Of a stretch of 64,000 nucleotides of DNA, positions 1 to 10,079 are shown one piece after another; position 1 is the first letter of the stretch, and each line of letters begins with the position of its first letter. The notes under the pieces are model-generated. The model searched no databases. It was not told the origin of the DNA and was given only the letters and a program-made list of their open reading frames with translations. The stretch spans positions 28,745,788 through 28,809,787 of the forward strand of contig CM055104.1 in assembly GCA_029204225.1 (NCBI GenBank). Reading direction: 5' to 3'. A program made the position numbers and the translations under genes. This DNA comes from Diphasiastrum complanatum. Its lineage: Eukaryota; Streptophyta; Lycopodiopsida; Lycopodiales; Lycopodiaceae.

Positions 1-114
1 AGCATATTATGTCCCTATATTGCTAGATAGGATATTAGGAGAGATGGCGACATCTGTGCTGAGTGTTTTGCCCTTCTACTTCTTTGTTGGTGGTGTGGGT
101 GAGACATGCTAAGC

Positions 115-603
115 TTATATTTGTGGGGTGGTGTGCTTTCTGGTGCTCGGATAGACGTCTTCAAGCTCTTTGATAGCAGTGGCCGCTCGATGTCCCAATT
201 GTTTGGTGACCAACATGTGGAGGAGATATCCACATTTGCTGGTTGGTTTCCTAGCTTTTAGGGCCCCGCATAGTTTGTCTGATACCTTCTCTGTCCACTT
301 GTAGTTTTGAGTGGGATCATCCATGGTGAGTGGCATCATAACATGTCCCTTGCCATGGATTGTCTCTCCCAGATTAGGAAATCCAATACTCTGAATATGC
401 CCAGGAGAGATGTTGATGAGGGTAGAATGACCACTCTTGGATGTAATTTTGAACATGTGGAACTCATCCGAATATGCTGAGTAGGCAGCTCGGATCAGGC
501 TCTCGCTCTGCTGGTCACGGAAGTGTGTGAGATCAAAACCGAGAATTCTTAGAATATCTTTAGCCAGGAGAAATTGCTCAACATAATTCTTGATAGAGAT
601 CAT
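115..603 (-). CDS. Unrecognised 162-aa protein
   Basis: I do not recognise this protein. The first ATG of the open frame is at 603 and gives 162 residues starting MISIKNYVEQFLLAK; the frame is open back to 705 but without an ATG. It is a mixed-composition, apparently soluble protein with no signal peptide or membrane segment and a basic C-terminus. A TATA-like box lies about 180 bases upstream at 784-795. It sits just beyond the integrase end of a decayed minus-strand gypsy element and has the same orientation, so it could be an accessory ORF of an element or a small independent gene. Its frame is intact, unlike its neighbours. Function is unknown. Confidence 0.35.
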   Translation of the reverse strand: MISIKNYVEQFLLAKDILRILGFDLTHFRDQQSESLIRAAYSAYSDEFHMFKITSKSGHSTLINISPGHIQSIGFPNLGETIHGKGHVMMPLTMDDPTQNYKWTEKVSDKLCGALKARKPTSKCGYLLHMLVTKQLGHRAATAIKELEDVYPSTRKHTTPQI

Positions 604-783
604 AAAAATGTCTCCTAAATAAGACTTAGGGGTCTTACGGCGATGGAGAGAGAGCGAGGAGTCTCGAGAGGCTATGGTGGCAATGATTCTAGATTGTTCT
701 GCCAAGTTTGAAAATTCTGAAAAATTTCAGCATGCACTCGAGAGCAGGAATCTAGAATGAATTCATGGGGAGGAGAGGAGAGG

Positions 784-795
784 TCTATATATAGA
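784..795 (-). promoter_or_regulatory. TATA-like box upstream of the 115-603 ORF
   Basis: A self-complementary TCTATATATAGA lies about 180 bases 5' of the ATG at 603 on the minus strand, followed by a CT-rich stretch as in many plant leaders. Spacing fits a core promoter, but it could equally be the TATA box of an unrecognised LTR. Confidence 0.3.
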
Positions 796-1199
796 CTTTT
801 TTGGTCAGGATTCACAACTCTACTCAGAATTCGTGCTCAGTGTCCACGATTTTCTATTGAGATTCACAAATTTGAGGCAGTATTCTGAGGGTAGGCAAAT
901 TTATATAAGTGATTTTTTTGCACTAAAATAGGAAAAATGTCTGACAGTGCAAAAATGTTTCTGATTAGAATTCGCGGAGATGATAGAGAAATCGTGGAGA
1001 TGATTTTGAACTTTAGCAAATTGTCTGCGAATTCTGTTACTGAGTATCTTAAGCAAAAAAACTAATTTTTTTCTATTTTTGAAAAGTTTTTCTCGGAGAC
1101 AGAATTCGTGGAGGCCATAAATCAATCGTGCACTACCAGAAAATGGATGTTGATCCGACGTATTTCACACACTTTTTCCAGATGAAATAATCTATTTGC

Positions 1200-2059
1200 T
1201 AGGATCTGTCGATTATCTAGCTCAAGATTATATGCTACTCAAAGGGATGGAATATGGAATTCTATAGGCATGACCGCTTCTTGGCCATATAGTAGCTGAA
1301 AAGGGGTTAAGCCTATGGCTCGCTTCGGAGTAGTGCGATAGGCCCATAGAGCAGCATGAAGTTTTAGCTACCAATCAGATCAGCTGGATTCGACGATTTT
1401 GGTGAGAACGCCACATAGGATTTTGTTTGTGGATTTCGCCTGACCATTGCATCGTGGATAATATGGGGACTTTTGCGATGTACCACAAAAAATCTGGAAA
1501 GGAGATTTGCTATGGTAGAGGTAAGAAAATGTGTACCCCTATCGCTGATAAGTTCTAGAGGGCATCTGAAACGAATGATAACCTATTCATAGAGAAATTT
1601 TGCTGTAGAATGAGCGTCAGCATTGCGAGCAGCTCTTGCTTTAGTCCATTTGGTACAATAGTCCGTAGCTACTATGATATAGTGGGATTGAGTGTGTCTA
1701 GTAGTAGGACTAATGGGTCCAACATAATCAATTTCCCATTTTTGAAAAGCTTGATCAGTTGCAACCGGGTGCAAAGGCATGTAGTCGGTCTTTTGAAATC
1801 GTTTGGTTCTTTGACAAACATCACAAGCCTTGGTGTAGGTGTGCATATCCTTAAAGAGAGTTGGCCACCAAAATCTGGCCAAGAGGATTTTCTTAGCAGT
1901 CATTTCGGAAGAGAAATGACCTGCTCCAACACCTTCATGAGTGAGGGAGATGACAGAGGGTATTTCACCTTCAGTAAGACAATGTCGAATAATTCTATCT
2001 AACCCTTGTTTGTAAAGTTGGCCTGCAATTAACGTATAAGGTTTGGTTTTGAGGACCAA
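1200..2059 (-). pseudogene. Gypsy integrase, 3' part decayed
   Basis: Open from 2,059 to 1,583 (about 158 codons). An HHCC zinc-binding domain is visible: the two histidines lie in THEGVGAGHF and the two cysteines in CDVCQR. The integrase core follows, with the first aspartate in KWEIDYVGPI and the second in VATDYCTKW. The frame breaks at 1,583. Degenerate integrase sequence that would follow the catalytic glutamate can still be read to about 1,200 (for example [18 protein letters not shown] near 1,350), but with frame changes. It would have inserted element DNA into the genome. It lies directly downstream of RNase H, as expected for gypsy. Confidence 0.85.
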
Positions 2060-2080
2060 CGCACGTTGTTTGGGTATAGA

Positions 2081-2572
2081 TCAGGATGGATCCATCTGCC
2101 CTAAAGTTAAATATTTTGTGATTTCCTTGGTCCAAACGGGTGTAGAGTCTACCTGAAATAAGATGGCATCGGGTAAATCATCGTTGATGCCTTGATCTGG
2201 GGTGGGTAGGTTAGGGATTCGAGATAGATGGTCTGCTAAAAAATGTTGAACTCCCTTTTGAACCACGATCCTAAGCTCAAATTCTCGTAGTAATAGGGTC
2301 CATCGAGTGATACGACCAGTCGTGCAAGTCTTGTTGATGAGATATAGGAGTGCTTGATGATTAGTGAAGAAGGCAAAAAAATTTTCCAGAAGATAATGGC
2401 GAAACTTCTGAACCGCATATACCATTGCCAAAGCTTCAAGCTGGTTAGTGGTATAATTAACTTCAGTAGGTATCAATTGTCTACTGAAAAATTGGATTGG
2501 ATAAACCTTTTTGAATTCTCCCAATTGGGTGAGCACTGCTCCAATGGCATACTTGGATGCATCGGTATGCAC
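2081..2572 (-). pseudogene. Gypsy RNase H domain
   Basis: This 163-codon open stretch is the RNase H that degrades RNA in the RNA-DNA hybrid. Seen directly: the first acid in TDASKYAIGAVLTQ, the glutamate in QLEALAMVYAVQKFRHYL, and ADHLSRIP near the end. The usual TDHxAL motif reads TNHQAL, so the aspartate is replaced by asparagine, probably inactivating it. The block is flanked by an RT remnant and the integrase, all on the minus strand but in different frames. Confidence 0.85.
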
Positions 2573-2599
2573 ATGGAATTCTTTGGAGTAATCAGGAGC

Positions 2600-3251
2600 C
2601 CGTAGGATAGGTGCATTGGTAAGGGCTTCTTTGAGTTGATTGAATGCAACGCGTTGTTCATCAGTTTATTTGGGGACAACAACTACTTTGTAGATTAATC
2701 GTGTTTTCTTAGCGAAGTCAAAAATAAAGCATCGATAGTAGTTGGCGTGGCCAAGGAAAGAATACACTTTGTGGATGGTACCTGGTTCCGGTAGATTTTG
2801 AATGATGAGGATCTTTTTGGGGTCAGTTGTGATGCCATTTTTTGAAATGATATGGCCTAACACAATATCGTGTGTTATCAGGTTTTTTGACAGTAACCAT
2901 GGCCACTGGTTCCACTTTTGATAATTGTTGCGGAAAGGCCTTAAGTGGAAGTGCCTCCATATAGTTGAAGATTTGGATATAAAAAATGTCTGAATCTTCT
3001 GAGCAATTCTAAAATCGCAAGACATTTTCGTCATCTACAAAATAATCTTCTGATTCATTAGTAGGTAGCCATGCAACATTTAGCAACTGATCATTGTGTG
3101 GAAGAATATCAATAAAATTGATATTAATGATAGGGGTGTCTAGATCAGGAATTTGTTCGTTATCGGTCAGAGGAGTATAGGTACAATCATCCTGATGTTG
3201 AGCACAAGAATCGACATTCACACAATCAATGGTAGCTAAACTGTAACTCAA
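2600..3251 (-). pseudogene. Gypsy RT remnant lacking the palm core, and pre-RT spacer
   Basis: The end of a gypsy RT is readable around 2,870-2,690: IVLGHIISKNGITTDPKK and SFLGHANYYRCF, which normally follow the YxDD block. The palm core itself (motifs A to D, including YxDD) is absent: the sequence before IVLGHIISKNG is not recognisable RT. An acidic open stretch at 3,251-3,009 lies where the protease-RT linker should be. This is an internal deletion, not just point decay. Confidence 0.7.
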
Positions 3252-3270
3252 GTTTATGATATCAGTAGAT

Positions 3271-3807
3271 TCAACATAATGACTTTTTTCCTAGATTGGT
3301 ATGGCTCAAATACTGAATTGGTGGTGGAGGATCCCTTGTCGTGAAACCGTGCAGGTTTGAGTTTGCCAAATGAATCAATGGTGACAAAAAACTGTCTCGA
3401 TTTCCAAAGGTGACGCAGCCTTTGCTCCAGTCGTGAACGACTCGTGCATTGGTGAGCCATGGGTGACCAAGTACTAACTCATAGGAATCGGCATTACTGG
3501 GAATATCAAGTACTACTAGATCTACAGAAAACCTTAGACCTCCTAGTTTGTTCAGCACTTGCGAAAGGAAACCAGTAGGTTGCACCACACTTTGATCAGC
3601 CATCCTAAGTTGACAAGTGAGTTTCGTAAGCTTGTCTCTCAGATTCCATTCTAGCATGAGGGATGTGGAAATGATATTGACACCTGAGCCACTGTCAAGA
3701 ACAGCTAGGACTTCGCGATATTGGCGATGGGTAGTTGGGATTTTGATGTTGTCCCGTTCACTGAGTGGATTGGTGAGGTGTAATGGCATTTCGAGCAACT
3801 CATCCAC
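3271..3807 (-). pseudogene. Gypsy retropepsin-like protease
   Basis: A 178-codon open stretch contains the aspartic protease active site VLAVLDSGSGVNIIS (DSG type) and the second conserved block LVLGHPWL about 70 residues later. In gypsy elements this domain matures the polyprotein. The domain itself looks complete, but it is cut off from gag upstream and RT downstream by frame changes, so I call it a pseudogene fragment. Confidence 0.75.
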
Positions 3808-4227
3808 GGTGGTGGTGTCAGTGGATTAAATCTGGTGTTTCCATTTGCCAGCATGCTTCCATAGAACATGAAAAGAGAGAGTGACATTGGCTTGTAGTAA
3901 ATCCCCCTAGACTTCAGTACCTTCAAGGGTTTTGCTTTCAAAAGGCTTGTGAGGTACTTTATGGGGGGTGGAAGATTGTTGGTCGGCATTGCGGATTTGT
4001 TGGCGATACTGATGATGCAGCCAAATTTCTTCAGATGGGTGAGGATAAACTATCGAGGTCAAATCTTCACTTGGAGGAATAGCATGCTGCTAAGTTTTGA
4101 TGGGTGCAAGTGTAGGGGCTTGGCGTTGGATTTGTGCCTGAGTCAAGACCCATGCAAGATGAGTTTCAACTGGCAAAGTTTCTACTTGCACTGAACAGAC
4201 AGGAGCAGCAGGTTTAGATCGAGATGG

Positions 4228-4332
4228 ACAGTCTTTCATGTGATGTTCAATACCGCAATTTTCACAAGCGGGGGAAAAGCAGAGTTTATCTGGGCAGTGA
4301 ATATTAGGATGCTTACTTGCACAAATAAAACA
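4228..4332 (-). pseudogene. Tandem zinc knuckles of a gypsy gag
   Basis: The minus-strand reading shows two adjacent cysteine/histidine clusters, CFICASKHPNIHC and CENCGIEHHMKDC, separated by about 11 residues. They resemble CCHC nucleic-acid-binding knuckles at the end of gag, with one residue less than the classic spacing before the histidine. They lie upstream of the protease in the right order for element 1. The rest of gag is not readable. Confidence 0.65.
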
Positions 4333-5250
4333 TCCATGTATTTTTGGGAGTTGATGCGTGGCAAATACAGCTTGGTTTGGATTGTAAGCTTGGGCATTGA
4401 ATCCGATGGTATTCGGATCAAGATAATGGACAGCTTGTTGTGGAGTAGGTTGGTTAACGACAAATACTCATAAATGGGCTTACAAAACACATGCCATAGA
4501 GTTTTACTTCTATCTTGAACCTGGCTAGTTTCCAAGCATATAAAGGAAGATTGAGACACATGCAACACTTTGGACACACTAAGAATGGATTACATGTTTG
4601 ATTATTCTCCTACTAATTGACTAATTGACATTTTAATCTTCGTCCAACTTTTATCCAGACCTACAGATTTCTTCGTGTTTTTACACAGTCTGCATAACTA
4701 CTCGAAAACGGCTCACAATGTCGGCATTTTTGGGATTGTTGCCTTTTGAGATTTTCTCTCACTTTAGCTTTTTCGCAAAATGCCAGATGCCTTAAATGTT
4801 AAGAAAATGACTTTGGTGAAGACCTTTGTAGTTTTCACATTTTTTGCTTGACAGTTTACGTTCATTTTTGCTAAGTTACAATTTACGTTTAAATCTGTAG
4901 ACAGACTATTTATCACCAAAGCCACCAACTTGCATTGATCCATTAGCAAGTAATTTCTCAGAAGTCCTAACTGGATGGATGCCAGCACATTATAGCCAAC
5001 TGGATGATGTTTTTGATGACCTAATTGCTTAATATGAATGGCTGCTCATATTTCTACTTTTAACAATGCGATCAAGAGATCAACAAGTATTGAATAGTTA
5101 GCTCTCTCTCAAGCCTGCGAGCTGCGACACTCATGAGCATTCTAGCTCACTTCTTTAGAGTTGATTAGAGATTGCTATTATGCTTACTGCTTATCAGCAT
5201 TGCACTTAATTCAGATTTATATTTAACCGCTCAGAGATAGCTTAGGGTAC

Positions 5251-5653
5251 TTGTTGTACTCATTTACAACTTGTTCCGCAACTTGTTGTACTCATTTACA
5301 TCTATTTCGCTTTCATATTGAATCAATAATATCTTCTTATTGCGTTCAGGTTCATCTCAGAATGTATGTGTTTAAGTTTTTCTCGACTAATTATTTGTCT
5401 GACAATTCGATGCTTTATATATGGCTACGTAATCACTATAGTACTAATGATTTCAAAGTTAGTTACTATAAGATCGAACGTGATTTCTATCACTATTCTT
5501 TTGTTTGAAATTGATAGGCGTAGTCATGCATAGAGAAAGAAGAAATTAGTTTATTCTGCTGCGCACGATAAGTTTTTTTTTCTTGTCGTTCAAATTCTTT
5601 TTATTCGGATCTTCCTACCTTTTACACACCTCTTTCCAGCATGGTATCAAAGC
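5251..5653 (+). mobile_element. 3' part of a copia LTR with initiator-Met primer-binding site
   Basis: TGGTATCAAAGC at 5,642-5,653 matches the Ty1/copia primer-binding site complementary to initiator tRNA-Met (usual TGGTATCAGAGC, one difference). It directly follows CCAGCA, a typical LTR 3' end. A TATA-like TTTATATATGG lies near 5,413, so an LTR promoter is plausible. The 5' end of the LTR is not identified and no gag follows: the element is cut off before the transposase at 5.95 kb. Confidence 0.55.
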
Positions 5654-5955
5654 GTTGATTCTTCAAGGCCTAATGCTCTTATATAAGAGCGCAAGCTCTT
5701 CTACCTGATATCTTTCGCGATATCAAATATTCTTCAGTTCGAATCAATTTGTTATCAGAGAATTCATTACCACAGCACAGTATCTCTCTTAATGTCAACA
5801 GACTAAAGTTCCAGGTGGATTCTCAAAGTAAAGTCGGTCTCAAATTGACGTGAATTGTTGCACGTGTGGTGTCGTACGTGTGGACGGTTACATTACGCGT
5901 GAGAGATCTGATCCGTTGTTGGATCAACGTGTGTACGGCTTGGATTTTATTGGTT

Positions 5956-7601
5956 TTAGCTATAAAAATGTTGATCGATCAAAATATAACTTTTGCTTGG
6001 TTTTCGATTTTCACTCCTCGTTGGGATATCATCGACAGTTGCCAAGATAGATGGCAAGCACCATTGCACAAACTTTTGGTTTTCTTCAGCTTTGAAGTTG
6101 GCGAAGTACTTGCTCGGTACATGTGGCCACCGTCCATGTCGAATTGATGTTGGGGCAGCGGCCCAAACATTATGCACAATTTCATCGATGTTCTTTTTTG
6201 TCTCGTTTGTGCATTCCTTCATGAGTCATAATATGTATTTCTTGAACAAATTTAAAGAAAGAATATGCATGGCATCATACACAAAGTCCACTGAAAGATT
6301 AAAACCATACAGGTCATGCAGTCTCCAAAAAGAAGATTCCCCTGACAATCCTAAATCTTTTAGAATTTGATCCCTACCACTTTAGGATGATGTCTTCCTT
6401 GCATTACGTATTCTTCTACCATCTCAGTGATCATTTGTTTGGGTGGTGGGTACCTAGCTTGGTAGCTATTGCCATCATAAATATATCGTCCAATCAAGCC
6501 ATACCTGCGCGAGTCAAATGTGGCTCTTGCCTTGTCCCTTCGACAAAACGCTTGTCCACCATCTTTGAATAGTTTGCATTGCGCCAGATGATCCCCAGTA
6601 ACCATCATCAATATTGCATGTACCATGCAATTCATGGTCACCTTTGTCGTGATGTTATCCCCAAATATAAGATCCGGTGGGTAGTTGTATTGTACATCCA
6701 ACCCGTTGCAAAAGAGAACTTCAAGATCTGAAATTAATGGCTCCAAAAATGCAACAAATACACCATCGACGGTTTGCAAAACTTTCTTGCAACTTAGTGG
6801 AATAAATAGGACTGGGAGAATATCGAATTGCGACATTTTCCCAACATTTAACAGACGCAACTCTACCACATAACAATCTTTATGTGTTGTGCGCGACGAC
6901 TGGAAACAGTCAGTGTGCAAGAGTAATGCGAAATTCCTAGGGTCTCCCTGTCCAAACTGCACGCTAGAGTCAGTACCTCGATGCTCTCAATCCATACTTA
7001 GAAAATGAGCAAAAGATGCATGTAAGGATAATTACCTTTGCCATCTTTCGTTGGCTTCTAATCGCATCGAAGATTATATTGTTGCCCGTCTTCATCCCAT
7101 GAACTTTGAAGGGTTTTACATGTATGGGAAAATGCCGCATACGCTCTTTTGCAAAATTCACATCTACAAATTATTGGTAGTTCATAAAGGGAATTTGGAT
7201 CCCAAAATTCTCTTATATATTCTGGGTGCTCACATGGTTGTTTGCCCAACCAATTTCCCTTGTTACGCCACATTCGCAAAAGTTCATAGCAGAATGTTTT
7301 ACTTTTGCACAACACTTGTAGTTGAGGTCCAATGGGTGCATAATAAAAAGGTATTGTGCCAAACCCTTTGGGATTCTGGATCTTGCTCTTCACGTCTTAG
7401 TGGTGCAGGCATGTTGCCGCTATTATTAGGTGTGTGCCTTATGTTGTAGTGGACCTTTCCAAGCGCAGCTTGTCGAACATGGTTATAGTATGTGGTCAGC
7501 GGAACCAGTTGCTCACCGGCTGGTGTACGCCTTATTAATAGCTCTATGTGGATTAGTTTGGCCGATGAAACTAAAAATCTAGCAAATTCTACTATATTCA
7601 T
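5956..7601 (-). pseudogene. TNP2-like (CACTA-superfamily-type) transposase, frameshifted
   Basis: Minus-strand blocks at 7,601-7,299, 7,393-7,058, 6,962-6,360, about 6,355-6,228 and 6,222-5,956 belong to one broken protein. The N-terminal block has FYYAPIGPQLQVLCKSK and ELLRMWRNKGNWL, then ELPIICRCEFCKRAY, the layout at the start of TNP2-like transposases. The middle block has LLLHTDCFQ, LEPLISDLEVLFCNGLDV, TGDHLAQCK and FCRRDKA. Near 6,293-6,264 DFVYDAMHILSLNLFKKY resembles the conserved Asp-x-Met-His region. At least three frame changes and one TGA near 6,226 make it non-functional. No terminal inverted repeats were identified. Assignment rests on motif resemblance only. Confidence 0.6.
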
Positions 7602-9585
7602 TTTCTATTTAAAAAAAAAAATAAGTGTCTTTTTTGCACTTTTACTTCCGCTTTGATCGGAGTATGCTTCAAACAGAAGCTTTACTGTTGGGGCCTGTGG
7701 TGATTGAGCACGTTCCACTTTAGGCAAAATTGGAATCCTTGAGACTTGGTTCCATAATAATAAGAATTAGGCTGCAATATGTGATTTACTGTTGTACCAG
7801 TCTTTTGGGAATACTCTCTGTCATTAAGAAGCTGTGGCTGGAGTGATTTTGAGTGGTTCTGGCTAGCTCTGGCAAGTCAGCAATGTCTTTCAAACGCATC
7901 CGATGGCCATGTCACAATAGAGAAGTTCTTCTGGTTAGTAGCCTAGCTATATTTTTGTGATTGCTTACCATGTCTTAAATCGACTAAGAGAAACTTCATG
8001 TGAGACCGACATTTAGAATGAGCTGGGTCTTAATATGTATTATATATGAAGCTTTACTATTTTGAAACATAGCACTGCAAATATAAATAGATCTCAATAC
8101 TGACACTTAGCAATAGAACTAGTGCAGAGTATTGTTTGATATTATTCTTGAGTGCGTAATCAGGGATCAAATTTAGTCCTTGTTGGTGAGTTGCACACCA
8201 AAGAGCTGCATGATTTCTTCATACTGCATTCACTAGTGATATATTAGCATTCTTCCAAACGCTAATAGGTGGTACAATTAGAGACGTTTCTTTACCACAT
8301 TCATGAAATACTGGGAAGAGATCAGACAACTACTTAAGGACTATAGCATAAAGCTCATGAAGGTTGCAACAAAATTCACAGATTTAGATTATTAGATCTG
8401 AGATTATAGCACAACTATGTTCCCCTCTAATATTTTGGTCATATAGTTTGCCAGAATACTTTAGGGAGAAGATGCAACAAATCAGCTAACTATGACATGA
8501 ACATAGCTTTCTACATAACACTCTTTGTACAGTGACAGTTACACATATTTCACTTGATTGCATTATGCATCTTAGACTTGCAATCAGCCATCCTTTAAAC
8601 AATACACTGTACCTACATAGCTGATGAAGGTTAAAAGGTTTAAAATCAAACTATCTTCCAATTATATACAGGCGCCATTTCTTTCATCATGATAACCTTT
8701 TTTGTTACTTGGTTTGGAAGAAAAAAAGGCAATCAAGGTGGAATGTCAAGGAAAAGAAGGGCCTCTGAAGGAAACATGCACAACATGATCATAGTGATAG
8801 GTGATGGCTTAAAAAATGTATGCCAAGGGTGTCAATGCTTCAAAACTGACTGAAAAGAATTATGCAACAAGTCTCATGACCTCCATATTCTGATGTAGAG
8901 ATGTTTAATGAGCATCAGCTAGCAAATCAAAGATGACACGATATACTAATAGCTAGACTTCTAGAAATAGTAGTAAATTGACAAGAGTTACTTCTCTTAG
9001 GACCTAAAAGTCTTGAATAATCACAAAGCCCTGATGCATTACTCGAATCTTATAGCTTGACAACATCGCCCAGAGCAACAAGCTATCTCTCGCAGGAACG
9101 CTTCCAACTCAAAGATCAATGGACGATTGACTGGCTTCAAAAGAAAGCAAACATCAATAAAATTTAAATAATGCACTTACTCTGATGCGCAGTACTCTCC
9201 ACACAGCAAAAAAAGCAGATGTCTCCTGCACACAAATGTCAATGAAGAACGTACGCATGATGCGCACTGTGACAATCATTGATCTAGCACAAAAAGTAGT
9301 CTTCGCATGCACAAATGTGGATGTGGATGGAGAACAGCTCGCACGATCACTCCCAGCAGCATGCACACCCCAATACACCCCAATAGACAAGCGTTCATGG
9401 ACGAAGAAGCAGGAGCACGTGATGAACAGAGCATGCGATGAAAGAGAGGAAGACAGAGAGGAAGACGAAGCTAGAGAACAGAGCAAAGTTAGCGCGAAAA
9501 TTTTTTGGTCCTAATTAATGCAACTGTCATGCCAGTCATTCAAGTCGATAGATTGTTAGCTTAGTTGGATGGGTTGCTATTTGTC
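7602..9585. other. Spacer, no gene seen
   Basis: Two kilobases of AT-rich sequence with stops in all frames. The opposing short open frames at 9,154-9,514 show no recognisable protein features. I see no RNA gene or element boundary here. Confidence 0.5.
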
Positions 9586-9806
9586 GTTTTTTTTTTTTTT
9601 TTGTGGGGGAGAAGGCCCTGCCCGAGGACCTTCCGTCTTGGGAGGGCCATTGCCCGAGGGCGGGAGCCCGAGGCCATGGCCTGAACTGCATGGGAAGGCC
9701 TGAGGGCCCGGGCCTTCCCCTGCGTAATGCTCAGTGCAAATTCTTGCATAATGCACTAGTATTCTAGTTGTCAGATTGATCGTCCCTGCAGAACATGCTA
9801 CAAATC
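9586..9806 (-). repeat. GC-rich hairpin repeat with A-tail (copy 1)
   Basis: On the minus strand it begins with GACAGCTGGATT near 9,806, continues through GCATTACGCAGGGGAAGGCC, and ends CCTTCTCCCCCAC followed by a run of A (the T run at 9,586-9,600 on the plus strand). The GC-rich core at 9,605-9,724 has terminal complementarity (GGGGAAGGCCC against GGGCCTTCTCCCC) and several internal GGCC inverted repeats, so it can fold into a strong hairpin. A second copy in opposite orientation lies at 43,174-43,315. The A-tail suggests a retroposed element; the terminal inverted repeats suggest a MITE. Confidence 0.6.
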
Positions 9807-10079
9807 CAGCTGTCACAGCGCATTCTGTAGATCATGTCATTACCAAATCTCTTCCTGAAAATTCTATGGGAGGAGATGCTTCCAAAATACAAACGAACAA
9901 TCATTTGTTGCTTCTGACCGTAGTTCTTTGTCGTAGTTTGCTGATTTTGTTCACGTGGCAACTTCCTCATGCCAGCTTGAACCAAGCCCATTTTTTAGGC
10001 TTTCAACGAGCCATGTCAAATTATCGAGTTATTGGAATATCATTGAGCACCTAGTTCAATGGAAACGATTCTCTTAGTC

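Larger units (their letters stand above)
1200..4332 (-). mobile_element. Decayed Ty3/gypsy retroelement (element 1)
   Basis: Read on the minus strand from high to low coordinates, the order is zinc knuckles (4,332-4,228), protease (3,807-3,271), spacer (3,251-3,009), RT remnant (to about 2,600), RNase H (2,572-2,081) and integrase (2,059 to about 1,200). RT-RNase H before integrase is the Ty3/gypsy order. The frame changes between blocks, and the RT palm core is missing, so the element is dead. No LTR pair could be identified at its edges. Confidence 0.85.

Noticed and set aside
9154-9514. Opposing 110-codon ORFs
   Set aside because: They overlap almost completely on both strands and show only low-complexity Ser- or Arg/Glu-rich sequence.
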